Of a DNA stretch of 44,048 nucleotides, positions 1-8,842 are shown piece by piece. Origin of the DNA: Candidatus Binatia bacterium (GTDB lineage: Bacteria; Desulfobacterota; Binatia; UBA9968; JAJDTQ01); contig JAJDXX010000110.1 in assembly GCA_022823055.1 (NCBI GenBank), forward strand, positions 1 through 44,048, written 5' to 3'. The translations under genes and the position numbers were made by a program. A model generated the notes under the pieces. That model did not search any database and was not told where the DNA came from. It saw nothing but the letters and a program-made list of their open reading frames with translations. Every line of letters starts with the position of its first letter. Position 1 is the stretch's first letter.

Positions 1-112
1 CCCAATGAGTCATTCCCGCGGAAGCGGGAATCCAGGGGTGGGGGGTGTGGCGGCCTCATTGCTCGGCCCCACCCCGCCTGGATTCCCGCTTCCGCGGGAA
101 TGACTCATTGGG
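1..112. repeat. Palindromic intergenic repeat, copy 1
   Basis: Positions 1-36 and 77-112 are perfect inverted copies of each other, with a 40-base loop. The core of the arm is cattcccgcggaagcggg followed by aatccagg. The same core recurs near 8662, 11738, 14366, 19949, 24400, 31773 and 39188, always outside genes. The left boundary may extend beyond the window. The arms could fold into a long stem in RNA or DNA; no coding frame is associated with it. Confidence 0.93.
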
Positions 113-113
113 G

Positions 114-235
114 TGTAGCGGGATTCCGTAACTACGAGAAATCATTGAACAGGATTCTATTTTCAAATCAATGACGGATTGGCCGTTCGTTCCTTGAAGC
201 TGATGTTTTGACACAGCCTGATCCGCGGGAATGAC
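114..235. repeat. Accessory modules of the composite repeat (copy 1)
   Basis: Positions 117-175 are an AT-richer module that reappears, reversed and about 85 percent identical by eye, at 11660-11719, and in diverged form at 8527-8580. Positions about 195-235 are a reversed 'gtgtcaaaac' module ending in gcgggaatgac, the same kind that flanks the palindromes near 8762 and 31873. The element therefore looks like a mosaic of an AT-rich module, a GC-rich stem and an outer module. Confidence 0.75.
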
Positions 236-433
236 AAATTCGTACGGACGCGCCATATTGACTTCCCCCCGCCACATCAGTACGATCCGCCCAAGTCCGG
301 CAGCCTCTTGAGACTGTCGGAGTTGACCGTGCTCACCGTGCCGAGTGTCAACCGCTTGCGACGGGTGGGACGACTGCTGGAATCCCGCAGGCGTTGGCTG
401 AGCGGCGACAACACCAGTGGAGGCCCGTCATGA
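212..433 (+). other. Open frame tail running into the binding-protein start; possible gene remnant
   Basis: A frame without an ATG runs from just after a TGA at 209-211 to a TGA at 431-433, which overlaps the next gene's ATG (430-432) as ATGA. Its last part is rich in Leu and Arg (for example LLRLSELTVLTVPSVNRLRR). It begins inside the repeat, so a former upstream gene may have been replaced by the repeat, leaving its 3' end. I do not recognise a family. It could also be a chance open frame in GC-rich DNA. Confidence 0.25.
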
Positions 434-1527
434 AGAAGCACAACGCACTCGTTCTCATCACATTCGCGGTCGGTTTTCTGTTCAGTGCTGTCGCGTTCGC
501 GCAGGACAAGCTGCCGGCGCGGCTGGCGGACGACCCGGTCGCCAAGGCCCTGGGACCGGCGGTCATCAACGCCGCTCTCAAGGAGGGGAAGGTCGTTTGG
601 TACGGCGGCACCACCAGCCAGCAGTTCTTCGACTCCGGGGCCAAGGACCGGTTCGAAAAGCGCTTCGGCATCAAGATCGAGCTCATCAGCGGCCGCATGC
701 GCCACTTGACCGACCGGATCCGTACGGAGGTGGCGGTGGGCAAGGTCCAGGGAGACATCATGGAGGGCGGCGACAAGTACATGCTGGAGCTGCACGCCGT
801 GGATGCCCTGGCGAAGTGGCGCCCTCCCGCGCCGGAGCTGGACAACATCGACAAGAAAGTGTTCGTCAGCGAACCCGTCGGCTACTGGTGGCCGGTCCAC
901 TTGAGCGCCCAGGCCATCCTCTTGAACACCAACATGGTCAAGCCCGAGGACTACCCCAAGTCCTACTGGGACATCGTGGACCCGAAGTGGAAGGGAAGGG
1001 TGGCGATCCGCGATCCGCGCGCCTCCGGCGGCGGCGCCTGGCACATGTTGGGCATCTACAATACGCCGGGGATGGGCATCGACTACATCAAGAAGCTCAA
1101 GGCGACGGTGGAACCGTTCATCGTCCGTGGCGGCAGCCGCAAGCTCCGTGACGCCATCGCGCGGGGACAGTTTGCGCTCGGTTTCAGCGGACGCGGCGAG
1201 AACATCCGTGACCTGCCCAAGGGAACCCCGGTGAAGTTCGTCGTGCCCAAGGAAGGGCAGGCATGGACGCCGTTTTCCATCGCCACGATCAAGGGCGCGG
1301 GACGTCCGAACGCGGCCAAGGTGATCATGACGTGGTTCTATGAACTCGAGAACCTCCAGGCATGGAACACGCACGCCGGCCGCAACGTGCCGCATCCCAA
1401 GGTAAAGCCGCCGATTCCCGAGATGAGCCTGACGGCTTATCCGTTGATGAGGAAGATTCCGTCCGAACAGCTCGGCGACCCGAACTTCTTCTTCAAGGAG
1501 ATGGAGCAGGTATTCGGCATCCGGTGA
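430..1527 (+). CDS. ABC transporter extracellular solute-binding protein
   Basis: Periplasmic substrate-binding protein of 365 residues, of the iron/organic-anion binding family (type 1/FbpA-like). A clear signal peptide covers residues 1-24 (MKKHN, hydrophobic stretch, AFA then Q). The ATG at 430 is preceded by GGAGG at 419-423, spacing 6, which decides this start over an in-frame ATG at 394. The mature part carries family-like blocks (WYGGTTSQQ, KVQGDIMEGG, DIVDPKWKGRVAIRDP). I see no adjacent tyrosine pair of the kind FbpA uses for iron, so an organic acid substrate is at least as likely. ATPase, permease and a catabolic enzyme follow on the same strand. Confidence 0.9.
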   Translation: MKKHNALVLITFAVGFLFSAVAFAQDKLPARLADDPVAKALGPAVINAALKEGKVVWYGGTTSQQFFDSGAKDRFEKRFGIKIELISGRMRHLTDRIRTEVAVGKVQGDIMEGGDKYMLELHAVDALAKWRPPAPELDNIDKKVFVSEPVGYWWPVHLSAQAILLNTNMVKPEDYPKSYWDIVDPKWKGRVAIRDPRASGGGAWHMLGIYNTPGMGIDYIKKLKATVEPFIVRGGSRKLRDAIARGQFALGFSGRGENIRDLPKGTPVKFVVPKEGQAWTPFSIATIKGAGRPNAAKVIMTWFYELENLQAWNTHAGRNVPHPKVKPPIPEMSLTAYPLMRKIPSEQLGDPNFFFKEMEQVFGIR

Positions 1528-1531
1528 TGAG

Positions 1532-1571
1532 TCCCCATCTCAGGCGCAAATGCCATCGATGAGACAGGGGA
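1532..1571 (+). other. Imperfect hairpin between binding protein and ATPase
   Basis: TCCCC-a-TCTCA at 1532-1542 pairs with TGAGA-ca-GGGGA at 1560-1571 across a 17-base loop. It sits in the only real gap of this transporter operon, directly after the binding-protein stop. Hairpins here often protect the upstream mRNA, giving more binding protein than membrane components. There is no T-run, so it is not an obvious terminator. Confidence 0.4.
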
Positions 1572-1592
1572 CCGCGACCTTGCCGGGAAGCC

Positions 1593-2714
1593 ATGCCTGA
1601 CGTCGGAATCTCCGGGGTCGTCAAGCGTTTCGGCTCCGTCACGGCCGTCGCCGGCATCGACTTGGCGGTGCGGGACGGTGAGATGGTGACCCTGCTGGGG
1701 CCGTCGGGCTGCGGCAAGACCACGACGCTGCGTATGATCGCCGGGCTCGAGGAGCCCGATGCCGGTGCCATCCGCATCGGCGACATGCCGGTGTACGATA
1801 CGGCTCGGCGCATCGACGTCCCGTCGGAGCGGCGCAACCTGGGCATGGTGTTCCAGTCTTACGCCATCTGGCCGCACATGACGGTGTACGAGAACGTCGC
1901 CTATCCGTTGCGCATGCGCCGCGTGGGCCGGGCGGAGTCCGAACGCCGGGTCACGACGGTGCTGCAGCAGGTGGACCTGGACGGGCTCGGCGGCAGTCCC
2001 GCCACCAATCTGAGCGGCGGCCAGCAGCAACGGGTGGCGCTCGCGCGGGCGCTGGTTTTCGAGCCGCGCGTGCTGCTGCTCGACGAGCCCCTGTCCAACC
2101 TCGACGCCAAGCTGCGCGAGCACATGCGTTTCGAGCTGCGCATCATGCAGCAGCGGCTCGGGGTCACCGCCCTCTACGTGACCCACGACCAGGAAGAGGC
2201 GTTGACGCTGTCCGACCACATCGTCGTGATGAACCAGGGTCGGATCGAGCAGATCGGGACGCCGGACGAGATCTACGAGCAGCCGGCCACGCGCTTTGTC
2301 GCGGAGTTCATCGGCAAGGCCAACTTTATCGAGACCGCCGGCGGCGCGCAGGTCGACGGGACCGGCGCCACGGTTCCGCTCGCGACCTACGACGGCACCG
2401 TCACCGTCACCCTGGACGCGGGCGCGGTCCACACCGGGCGGGAAAGTGATCCGGGGGCGGCGGCGCATCTGTTCATCCGGCCGGAGAAGATTCGCATCGG
2501 TCCGGGGGCAGCCTCCGGGCTGCGTGACGACGGCGTCGAGATCATCCCCGGCCGCGTCATCGGACGGGCGTACCTCGGTGATCATAACGAATACCTGGTG
2601 GGTATCCGCGATGGTGTCGACGTCCGGGTGCCCACCGCCGTTGAAGAGAATTGGCAGCCGAGCGCCGAGGTGGCGCTGCACGTTGCCAGGAAGGACATCG
2701 CCCTCTACCAATGA
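1593..2714 (+). CDS. ABC transporter ATP-binding protein
   Basis: Cytoplasmic ATPase of 373 residues energising the importer. Walker A GPSGCGKT is at residues 36-43, the signature is LSGGQQQRVALARAL, Walker B is VLLLDEPLSNLD, and the switch is THDQ. The C-terminal third is a TOBE-type regulatory domain (HLFIRPEKIRI). Length and layout match the FbpC/PotA/UgpC group. The stop overlaps the permease start as ATGA at 2711-2714, so the two are translationally coupled. Substrate cannot be read from the ATPase. Confidence 0.93.
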   Translation: MPDVGISGVVKRFGSVTAVAGIDLAVRDGEMVTLLGPSGCGKTTTLRMIAGLEEPDAGAIRIGDMPVYDTARRIDVPSERRNLGMVFQSYAIWPHMTVYENVAYPLRMRRVGRAESERRVTTVLQQVDLDGLGGSPATNLSGGQQQRVALARALVFEPRVLLLDEPLSNLDAKLREHMRFELRIMQQRLGVTALYVTHDQEEALTLSDHIVVMNQGRIEQIGTPDEIYEQPATRFVAEFIGKANFIETAGGAQVDGTGATVPLATYDGTVTVTLDAGAVHTGRESDPGAAAHLFIRPEKIRIGPGAASGLRDDGVEIIPGRVIGRAYLGDHNEYLVGIRDGVDVRVPTAVEENWQPSAEVALHVARKDIALYQ

Positions 2715-4459
2715 GCGAGGTCGGCGCCACCGCGGCCGAGCCTCCGGTTGACCGTGCTTCCCGACGGCTCGGCGACTATCTGAGAGCACACCGCTCCATC
2801 TACTACTACGCGTTGGCCGCGGTGGTGGTGGTGCTGGTGCTCTATCCGGTGGGGGTGCTGTTCACGGCGAGCGTATTCTCGGGACAACCGGGCCGCCTGG
2901 GCCATTTCACGCTGGAAGGCTACCGTCCGTGGCTTGCCGCGTACGACCTCGTCCCCATCTTCATCAACAGCGTGATCTACGCGTCCGCGAGGCTCGCGTT
3001 GAGCCTGACCCTGGCGCTTCTGTTCGCCTGGGCCGTGGCGCGCACGAATGTGCCGTTCCGGCGCACCATGATGCTGCTGATTCCCGTACCGTTCTTCACG
3101 CCGGACCTGTTGACCGGCATCTCGTGGCTGATGCTCGGGAACCCGCAGAACGGCCTCATCAACCAGTTCGCGAGGGACTGGTTCGGCATCCAGGGGCCGG
3201 TGATCGATCTCTACGGCTGGACCGGCCTGATCTTTCACTCCACCCTCAGCACCACGGCGCTCATGTTCCTCATGTTGGCCGAGTTCTTCTACTCGATGGA
3301 CTCCTCCTTCGAGGAGGCGTCGGTCACCCTGGGCGCCAGCAAGTACCGGACCATTTTCACCATCACGCTGCCGATGATGTCGCCGGCCATCCTCGCCACC
3401 TCCGTGCTCATCTTCGCCAGCGGCCTCGACAGCTTCGAGAACCCGCTGCTCTTCGGCAATCCCGGGGGCGTGTACGTTTTCGCCAACGAGATCTACCGCA
3501 TGCTGCACTATCGCCATCCGCCCCAGTACAACGGGGCGACGGCGCTGTCGGTGATCCTGATCCTGATCATGTTCAGCCTGGTCTGGCTGCAGTGGAAGAA
3601 GCTGGGAGAGCGCCGCTTCACGGTCATCAGCGGCAAGGGCTACCGGCCCACGCGGATCGCGCTGCCGGGCTGGGTACGGTGGTCGATCTTCGGGGTCTTC
3701 GTCGTCTACTTCATGCTCGCCATCGTGATACCGCTGGTGCAGATCCTCGCCAGCTCGTTCTTCCCGATCTTCGGCATCTACAACCTGGAGCACCTGACCC
3801 TGGACAACTGGCGCAACGTCTTCAAGGACCAGCGCGCCATGAACGGGCTCAAGAACACGGTGCTCTTCTCCACCGCCGCCGCGGCGGCCACGGTCGTCAT
3901 CGGGGGCCTCATCGGCTATATCCGGGTGCGCACACGGCACTGGCTCGGGCGCCAGCTCGAGCTGCTGGCGTGGCTGCCGTGGACGCTGCCGGGCATCGTG
4001 CTCGGCCTGGCTCTGTTGTGGGCCTGGGCGCTTCCACCCGCGCCCTTCAACCTCTACGGCACGGCCACGGTCATTATCATCGGTTTCATCGTCAAGGGCC
4101 TGCCCCTCGGCACCGCGACCATGCAGGCCGCGGTGCACCAGGTGAGCGGGGAGCTCGAAGAGTCCTCGCGCGTCCACGGCGGCCGGTGGCTGACCACGGC
4201 GCGGCTTATCCTGATCCCGCTGATACGGCGCGGCGTGCTGGCGTCTTTCGTGATCGTGTTCGCGCTCGCCGCGCGGGACCTGACCATCCCCTTGCTGCTC
4301 TACCGGGGCGGCACCGAGACCATTACGGTGGCGCTGCTGTATTACTTTGAAGAAGGCATGATGAGCACCCTGTCCGTGGTCGCCGTGATACAGCTCGCGC
4401 TGGTGTTCGCGCTGCTCGCAATCGAGAGGCTGACACGCGGCAAAGAAGAGGAAGACTGA
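2711..4459 (+). CDS. ABC transporter permease, fused double domain
   Basis: Inner-membrane protein of 582 residues with two tandem binding-protein-dependent permease domains, about 12 membrane segments (FbpB/ThiP architecture). Two EAA loops are visible: EEASVTLGASKYRTIF in the first half and LEESSRVHGGRWLTTARL in the second, each contacting one ATPase subunit. One polypeptide therefore replaces a permease dimer. The ATG at 2711 overlaps the ATPase stop; an upstream in-frame start at 2651 would overlap the ATPase by 60 bases and is not preferred. Its stop overlaps the next gene as TGATG, tying the enolase-family enzyme to this transporter. Confidence 0.92.
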   Translation: MSEVGATAAEPPVDRASRRLGDYLRAHRSIYYYALAAVVVVLVLYPVGVLFTASVFSGQPGRLGHFTLEGYRPWLAAYDLVPIFINSVIYASARLALSLTLALLFAWAVARTNVPFRRTMMLLIPVPFFTPDLLTGISWLMLGNPQNGLINQFARDWFGIQGPVIDLYGWTGLIFHSTLSTTALMFLMLAEFFYSMDSSFEEASVTLGASKYRTIFTITLPMMSPAILATSVLIFASGLDSFENPLLFGNPGGVYVFANEIYRMLHYRHPPQYNGATALSVILILIMFSLVWLQWKKLGERRFTVISGKGYRPTRIALPGWVRWSIFGVFVVYFMLAIVIPLVQILASSFFPIFGIYNLEHLTLDNWRNVFKDQRAMNGLKNTVLFSTAAAAATVVIGGLIGYIRVRTRHWLGRQLELLAWLPWTLPGIVLGLALLWAWALPPAPFNLYGTATVIIIGFIVKGLPLGTATMQAAVHQVSGELEESSRVHGGRWLTTARLILIPLIRRGVLASFVIVFALAARDLTIPLLLYRGGTETITVALLYYFEEGMMSTLSVVAVIQLALVFALLAIERLTRGKEEED

Positions 4460-5625
4460 TGGCCAAAGAGAGTATTTCGCAAGAATGGGCTCACGCTCAG
4501 AACCAGCCGGACGCGGCGCGCTCCGACGATACCATCGAACGCGTGGAAACGTATTGCCTTGAGCTTCCCTACCGCAACGCCGTGCAGTTCCGCTCAGTGC
4601 GGGAGGCCAGCGGCGCCTACATCCTCCTGCGCCTGGTGACCCGAAGCGGCGCCGAAGGCATCGCCGAGTCCGTCGCCCGGCCCGCCCATTCGGGCGAGGA
4701 CCCGAAGCTTTTGGCGTACGCCATCCAGACCTTCTTCGCCCCGCTTCTGGAGGGGGCGGACCCCTTCGCCCACAACGACATCCTCGCCCGCATCGCCAAG
4801 GTCAAGGGCGCGCGCACCGCGCACGCGCTCATCGACGTGGCGCTCTGGGACCTGCGCGGCAAGCTGCTCGGCCAGCCCGTGTGGCGCCTTCTCGGCGGCG
4901 GCAAGCCGGCGCGGGTGCCCGTGGGCTGGATCGCCCACGGCAACACCGCCGAAGCGATGACCAAGCAGGCGGTGGAAGCCATCGAGATGCGTGGGTTTTC
5001 CGCGCTGAAGATCAAGACCTGGAAGCGCTCCCGCGAAGACGTGACCATGATCCGCGACATCCGTGCCGCGGTGGGTGACGACGTGGTCATGTGGGCCGAT
5101 TCCAACGGCGCCTACACCGAGACCGAAGCGCGGACGATCCTGCCCGATCTGGCCCCGTACGGCATCGCCTTCCTCGAAGAACCCTGCACCTTCACCGATC
5201 CGCTGCGCATGGCCGCGGTGGCCGCCGACCTGCCCATCGCGCTGCTCGGCGACCAGACCTGCACCACCATCGAGGCGGTGCACCACCTCGTCAAGATCAA
5301 CGCGGTGGGCGCCGTCAGCGTGAAGCTGCGCCGCACCGGCATCAGCGACTCGCTCAAGATCATCGCCATCGCCGACGCGGCCGGCCTGTCCGTCGTCATC
5401 GGCACCGACTCCGAGTCCCGGATCGGTTCGCTCGTGCGCATTCACCTGCGCGCCGCCATCCCCAGCCTGGCGCCCTGGCCCACGGAGACCCATTTTTTCC
5501 AGAAGCTGGGGGACGACACCTTCGTCGGTGACTTCGACTTCAGCGACGGCGGCATCCTGCCCACCGACGCCCCGGGCTTCGGCGCCGCCGTAGATTGGGA
5601 GAAGGTGGAGAAGTACGGCTATTAG
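4459..5625 (+). CDS. Mandelate racemase/muconate lactonizing enzyme family protein
   Basis: Enolase-superfamily enzyme of 388 residues. An N-terminal capping domain is followed by a barrel carrying KIKTWK (KxK general base), WADSNGAYT (first metal ligand), FLEEPC (second), LLGDQT (third) and SVKLRR (opposite-face Lys). That set fits the muconate-lactonising subgroup better than mandelate racemases, which use a His-Asp pair. The reaction would be proton abstraction next to a carboxylate: cycloisomerisation, epimerisation or dehydration. The start overlaps the permease stop by one base (TGATG), so its substrate is probably the transported anion. Residues 1-24 are an unusual polar extension; the exact substrate is unknown. 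Confidence 0.88.
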   Translation: MAKESISQEWAHAQNQPDAARSDDTIERVETYCLELPYRNAVQFRSVREASGAYILLRLVTRSGAEGIAESVARPAHSGEDPKLLAYAIQTFFAPLLEGADPFAHNDILARIAKVKGARTAHALIDVALWDLRGKLLGQPVWRLLGGGKPARVPVGWIAHGNTAEAMTKQAVEAIEMRGFSALKIKTWKRSREDVTMIRDIRAAVGDDVVMWADSNGAYTETEARTILPDLAPYGIAFLEEPCTFTDPLRMAAVAADLPIALLGDQTCTTIEAVHHLVKINAVGAVSVKLRRTGISDSLKIIAIADAAGLSVVIGTDSESRIGSLVRIHLRAAIPSLAPWPTETHFFQKLGDDTFVGDFDFSDGGILPTDAPGFGAAVDWEKVEKYGY

Positions 5626-5678
5626 CCGGTGGGATGTTTGACGTACACCGTCGTGGTTTCCCGGAATGGCGGCAGTGT

Positions 5679-6446
5679 CTACACCTCCGCCACCAGATCC
5701 TTGTAGCTCAGTTCCGCCCGCGGGTAGGTCAACGGGCTGTGGCTCATGCCCAAGGCGACGCACATCTCGGCGAACCGGATGGACACCGACTTGGTGTTGA
5801 GCACGGGCACGCCCGCGCCTTCCTGCAACGCGGCGGGGTCGACCACGTAGGGGATCAGCGCGCCCCCGAGCGGCACGACGCACTGGGCGCCGGTCTCCGA
5901 CACCAGGCCCCGGATGAGGCCGATGGCGGTCTCGGTGATCTCCGCGCGCCGTTCCCCGATGTCGGTGCCGTAGATGTCCAGCGCGCGGATGTCGGTGACG
6001 AGGTGGTCCATGCCGATGGTGCGCAGCAGCCGCCAGGTGTAGGGGACGTGTGAGGGCAGCGGTACCGTGATCCCGATGCGGTCCGCCAGAACGGCCGCGG
6101 CGTGCACGGTCGTGCGCAGTGGGCCGATGACCGGGATCTTGACCACCAGCCTGCCGCCGTCGATGCCCGGATCGAACGTGTTCGACTGGATCACCGCGTC
6201 AAAGCCGTTCTCCGCCGCCCAGCAGATCTTGCGGATCAACGAGGGCGTGTCCATCATGTGATCCAGCCCGTTCAGCATCTTCTGGTTCCCGGTCACGTCC
6301 TCCACCGCCGAGCCCGCGAAGTTGTCCGGGAAATGCACCTCCACCCGCGTCCCTTCCGACGCATAGCTGTTGAGCAGCTTCTCCACCGACGTCACGTCGT
6401 ACTTCGCCGAGTTCTTCGGCGCCTTGTTGAGAAACATGATGCGCAT
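5679..6446 (-). CDS. Asp/Glu/hydantoin racemase-fold protein lacking both catalytic cysteines
   Basis: A 255-residue protein beginning MRIMFLNK, with GGGAGG seven bases upstream; this start is preferred over an in-frame ATG eight codons earlier. The order of blocks matches hydantoin racemases. Where they have ACFGDPG this protein has QSNTFDPG (Ser88), and where they have LGC it has PLGGAL (Gly195). Both proton-shuttling cysteines of the family are therefore missing, so simple two-base racemisation is unlikely. It may be a lyase, a decarboxylase-like enzyme or a binding protein. It is convergent with the enolase-family gene (53-base gap) and may act on the same compounds. Confidence 0.8.
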   Translation of the reverse strand: MRIMFLNKAPKNSAKYDVTSVEKLLNSYASEGTRVEVHFPDNFAGSAVEDVTGNQKMLNGLDHMMDTPSLIRKICWAAENGFDAVIQSNTFDPGIDGGRLVVKIPVIGPLRTTVHAAAVLADRIGITVPLPSHVPYTWRLLRTIGMDHLVTDIRALDIYGTDIGERRAEITETAIGLIRGLVSETGAQCVVPLGGALIPYVVDPAALQEGAGVPVLNTKSVSIRFAEMCVALGMSHSPLTYPRAELSYKDLVAEV

Positions 6447-6626
6447 GGTTCTTCCTCCCTTCGAGTCCAACGTTCCGATGTTTGCGTGGGTTCTGCTTCC
6501 GGCTGGACCGGCGTCGGCTTCCCTTATACACGTTGGCGGGCGTGGCTACGAGCACGCCAAGGGTTCAAGCATTCGGGGGAGATCGCGAGGGAGAGGGATG
6601 TTGAGGGTGTTTGCCGCGGCGGGCGC

Positions 6627-7655
6627 TTACGGAGTGCCGTCCACGCGCCTGACGGCGACCGTGTGCCCCGTGGCCAGGGACTCGGACGCGGCGTCGGCGA
6701 TGGCGAGGGCGGCGAGGCCGTCCCGACCGTTTGGGTAGGGTACGTTCCCGCCCCGGACGACGGTGCAGAACGCGGCCATCTCCAACCGGTACGCATCCGC
6801 GTAACGCTCCATGAAGAAGTCGTTCAGCGGGTCGGTGGCAAAGCCCGAGTTGTCGGCGCGCGTCACCGTGGTGGCCACGGGATTGCCGGCCGAGAGCATT
6901 CCGGCGGAGCCATGGACCTCGATGCGCTGGTCGTAGCCGTACACGGCGCGGCGGGAGTTGGAGATGACGCACAGGCGTCCGCTTGACGAACGCAGAACCG
7001 CGACCGCGGTGTCGATGTCGCCGGCGTCGCCGATGGCTTCGTCGACAAGAGCAGACCCGGTGGCGCTGACCTCGACGATGGGCTCTCCCACCAGGAACCG
7101 AGCCATGTCCAGGTCGTGGATCATCATGTCGCGGAAGAGGCCGCCGGAGCGTTGGATGTAGGCGAGGGGAGGTGGCGCGGGATCGCGCGAGGTGATCTGC
7201 ACCAGCTCCACTCCGCCGATGCGCCCCGCGTCGATCTCTTCGCGCAGGCGCCGGAAGGAGGGATCGAAGCGGCGGTTGAAACCGATCATGAGCGGAACGC
7301 CGCGGCGGGCCGCGGCCGCCACGCCTTGTTGCGCGCGGGACAGGTCGAGGTCGAGAGGCTTCTCGCAGAAGATGGCCTTGCCCGCATCGGCCGCGCGCTC
7401 GACGAGATCGGCGTGGAGGTCGGTGGGCGTGGCGATGAGGACGCCTTCGATGGCAGGATCGTTCAGCAGTTCTTCGGCTGCCACGGCATGAGCGCCGGTC
7501 ATGCGGACCACCGCGGCCGCCGCCGCCTCGACCGGATCGGCCACCGCCACCAGCCGGGCGCCCTCGGTGGCCGCGATGGAGCGGGCGTGGGTCTGACCGA
7601 TCCGGCCGGCTCCCAGGAGCCCCAGCCTGACGGGATCCGCCGTCACGTCCGTCAC
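6627..7655 (-). CDS. iolG: Inositol 2-dehydrogenase
   Basis: Gfo/Idh/MocA-family NAD-dependent dehydrogenase of 342 residues oxidising myo-inositol to 2-keto-myo-inositol, the entry step of inositol catabolism. The Rossmann motif GLLGAGRIG is near residues 12-20. The catalytic Lys is in CEKPLDLD and the Asp/His pair in MMIHDLDMARFL. The start is the GTG at 7655, which overlaps the iolB stop as GTGA; a second GTG three codons later is possible. It is the last gene of the minus-strand iol group. Family dehydrogenases vary in substrate; the assignment as IolG rests on motif and on iolB/E/D/C next to it. Confidence 0.88.
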   Translation of the reverse strand: MTDVTADPVRLGLLGAGRIGQTHARSIAATEGARLVAVADPVEAAAAAVVRMTGAHAVAAEELLNDPAIEGVLIATPTDLHADLVERAADAGKAIFCEKPLDLDLSRAQQGVAAAARRGVPLMIGFNRRFDPSFRRLREEIDAGRIGGVELVQITSRDPAPPPLAYIQRSGGLFRDMMIHDLDMARFLVGEPIVEVSATGSALVDEAIGDAGDIDTAVAVLRSSSGRLCVISNSRRAVYGYDQRIEVHGSAGMLSAGNPVATTVTRADNSGFATDPLNDFFMERYADAYRLEMAAFCTVVRGGNVPYPNGRDGLAALAIADAASESLATGHTVAVRRVDGTP

Positions 7656-8461
7656 TTCGAGTCCCGCTGGAAGATCCAGTCGTGGTCCGGGTGGTTCTTG
7701 AAGCGCCACTGCCGCCGCGGGCCGGCCATCACGTTCAGGTAGTACATGTCGTAACCGTAGGGAGCGCCGCAGGGATGGTGCCCGCGCGGCACCAGCACGG
7801 TATCGCCGTCGGAGACGGCCATGGTTTCGTCCAGTTCCCCGTCCTCGGTGAAGACCCGCTGGAAGCCGAACCCCTGGGGTGGGTTGATGCGGTGATAGTA
7901 GGTTTCCTCGAGGTAGGTCATGTCCGTGCCCTCGTCGCTGTCGTGGCGGTGCGGCGGGTAGCTCGACCAGTTGCCCTGGGGGGTGAACACTTCGGTGATC
8001 AGCAGGCTGTCGGCGATGTCGGCGTCGTCCATGGCGATGGGGTGCACGTAGCGCGTATTGGCGCCCTTGCCGCGTTCCAGCACCGGGATGCCGGCCGGGT
8101 CGATGGCCGCGGCCGAATGCCCGCCGAAACCCGGAGCCGAGCACACGGCGATGGTGCAGTCCGTCTCCGCGCGCGCCGACCAGGACGTGCCGTTGGGAAC
8201 ATAGACCGCGTAGGGCTTGGTCTGTTCGAACACGCTCATGCGCTCGCCCTGGACGCCGAAGTCGACCTCAGGCGTGGACAGCCGTGCCTTGCCGTCGACC
8301 ATCACCAGGATGGCCTCGCGGTCCCCGGTGGCCTCACCAGCGGTGTCCCCGGCCTTCAACGCGTACACCGCGAAGCCGACGTAGCGCCAGCCGGCGTCCG
8401 CCGGTGTAATTTCGACGATCTTGCCGGTCGTCCCCGACGGCTTTCGCAACAGACTGCTCAT
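7652..8461 (-). CDS. iolB: 5-deoxy-glucuronate isomerase
   Basis: A 269-residue bicupin isomerase converting 5-deoxy-D-glucuronate to 2-deoxy-5-keto-D-gluconate. The metal-binding second cupin is plain: HRHDSDEG, LEETYYHRINP, then VPRGHHP, and the family C-terminus NHPDHDWIF. The ATG at 8461 follows a strong GGGAGGGGAG ribosome site. It overlaps iolG by four bases. Upstream to iolE lies a 381-base gap made largely of repeat sequence. Confidence 0.95.
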   Translation of the reverse strand: MSSLLRKPSGTTGKIVEITPADAGWRYVGFAVYALKAGDTAGEATGDREAILVMVDGKARLSTPEVDFGVQGERMSVFEQTKPYAVYVPNGTSWSARAETDCTIAVCSAPGFGGHSAAAIDPAGIPVLERGKGANTRYVHPIAMDDADIADSLLITEVFTPQGNWSSYPPHRHDSDEGTDMTYLEETYYHRINPPQGFGFQRVFTEDGELDETMAVSDGDTVLVPRGHHPCGAPYGYDMYYLNVMAGPRRQWRFKNHPDHDWIFQRDSK

Positions 8462-8526
8462 GGGATCTCCCCTCCCGAAGGCCGCCAGGCTGTGTCAGAA
8501 CCCACGCGGCACGAACATTATGAACA

Positions 8527-8830
8527 CGTCATTGATATGAAAATAAACAATTGCCCAATAAATTGGCAGGTTACAAATCCAGCGTCTCAACTCCCGTCAT
8601 TCCCGCGCAACAGAGTGTGTCAAAACTCTGCCCGGACACGAATGGCACCAACCCCCCGAATCGTCATTCCCGCGGAAGCGGGAATCCAGGGGTAAGAAGG
8701 GGGCAAACGGGCGCATTCCCCGCCTCACCCCGCCTGGATTCCCGCTTCCGGGGGAATGACGATTCGGGGGTGGCGGTGCCGCTTTGTAGGCGAACGGAGT
8801 TTCGACACGGCCTGTTTCGCGGGAATGACG
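8527..8830. repeat. Composite palindromic repeat, full copy between iolE and iolB
   Basis: The gap 8462-8842 contains no gene. A diverged AT-rich module is at 8527-8580. An outer module at 8595-8661 (gtgtcaaaactc, then cggacacgaatggcacc) leads into the stem arm 8662-8690. The other arm is 8733-8761 with one mismatch, and a reversed outer module occupies 8762-8830. The whole is one large nested palindrome. It would be transcribed between iolE and iolB if these are one operon. Confidence 0.9.
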
Positions 8831-8842
8831 TGTTCACAACGT

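Noticed and set aside
1437..4177. Long antisense frames opposite the importer ATPase and permease
   Set aside because: No motifs, and codon composition is typical of antisense GC-rich shadows; the sense strand carries complete ABC motifs.
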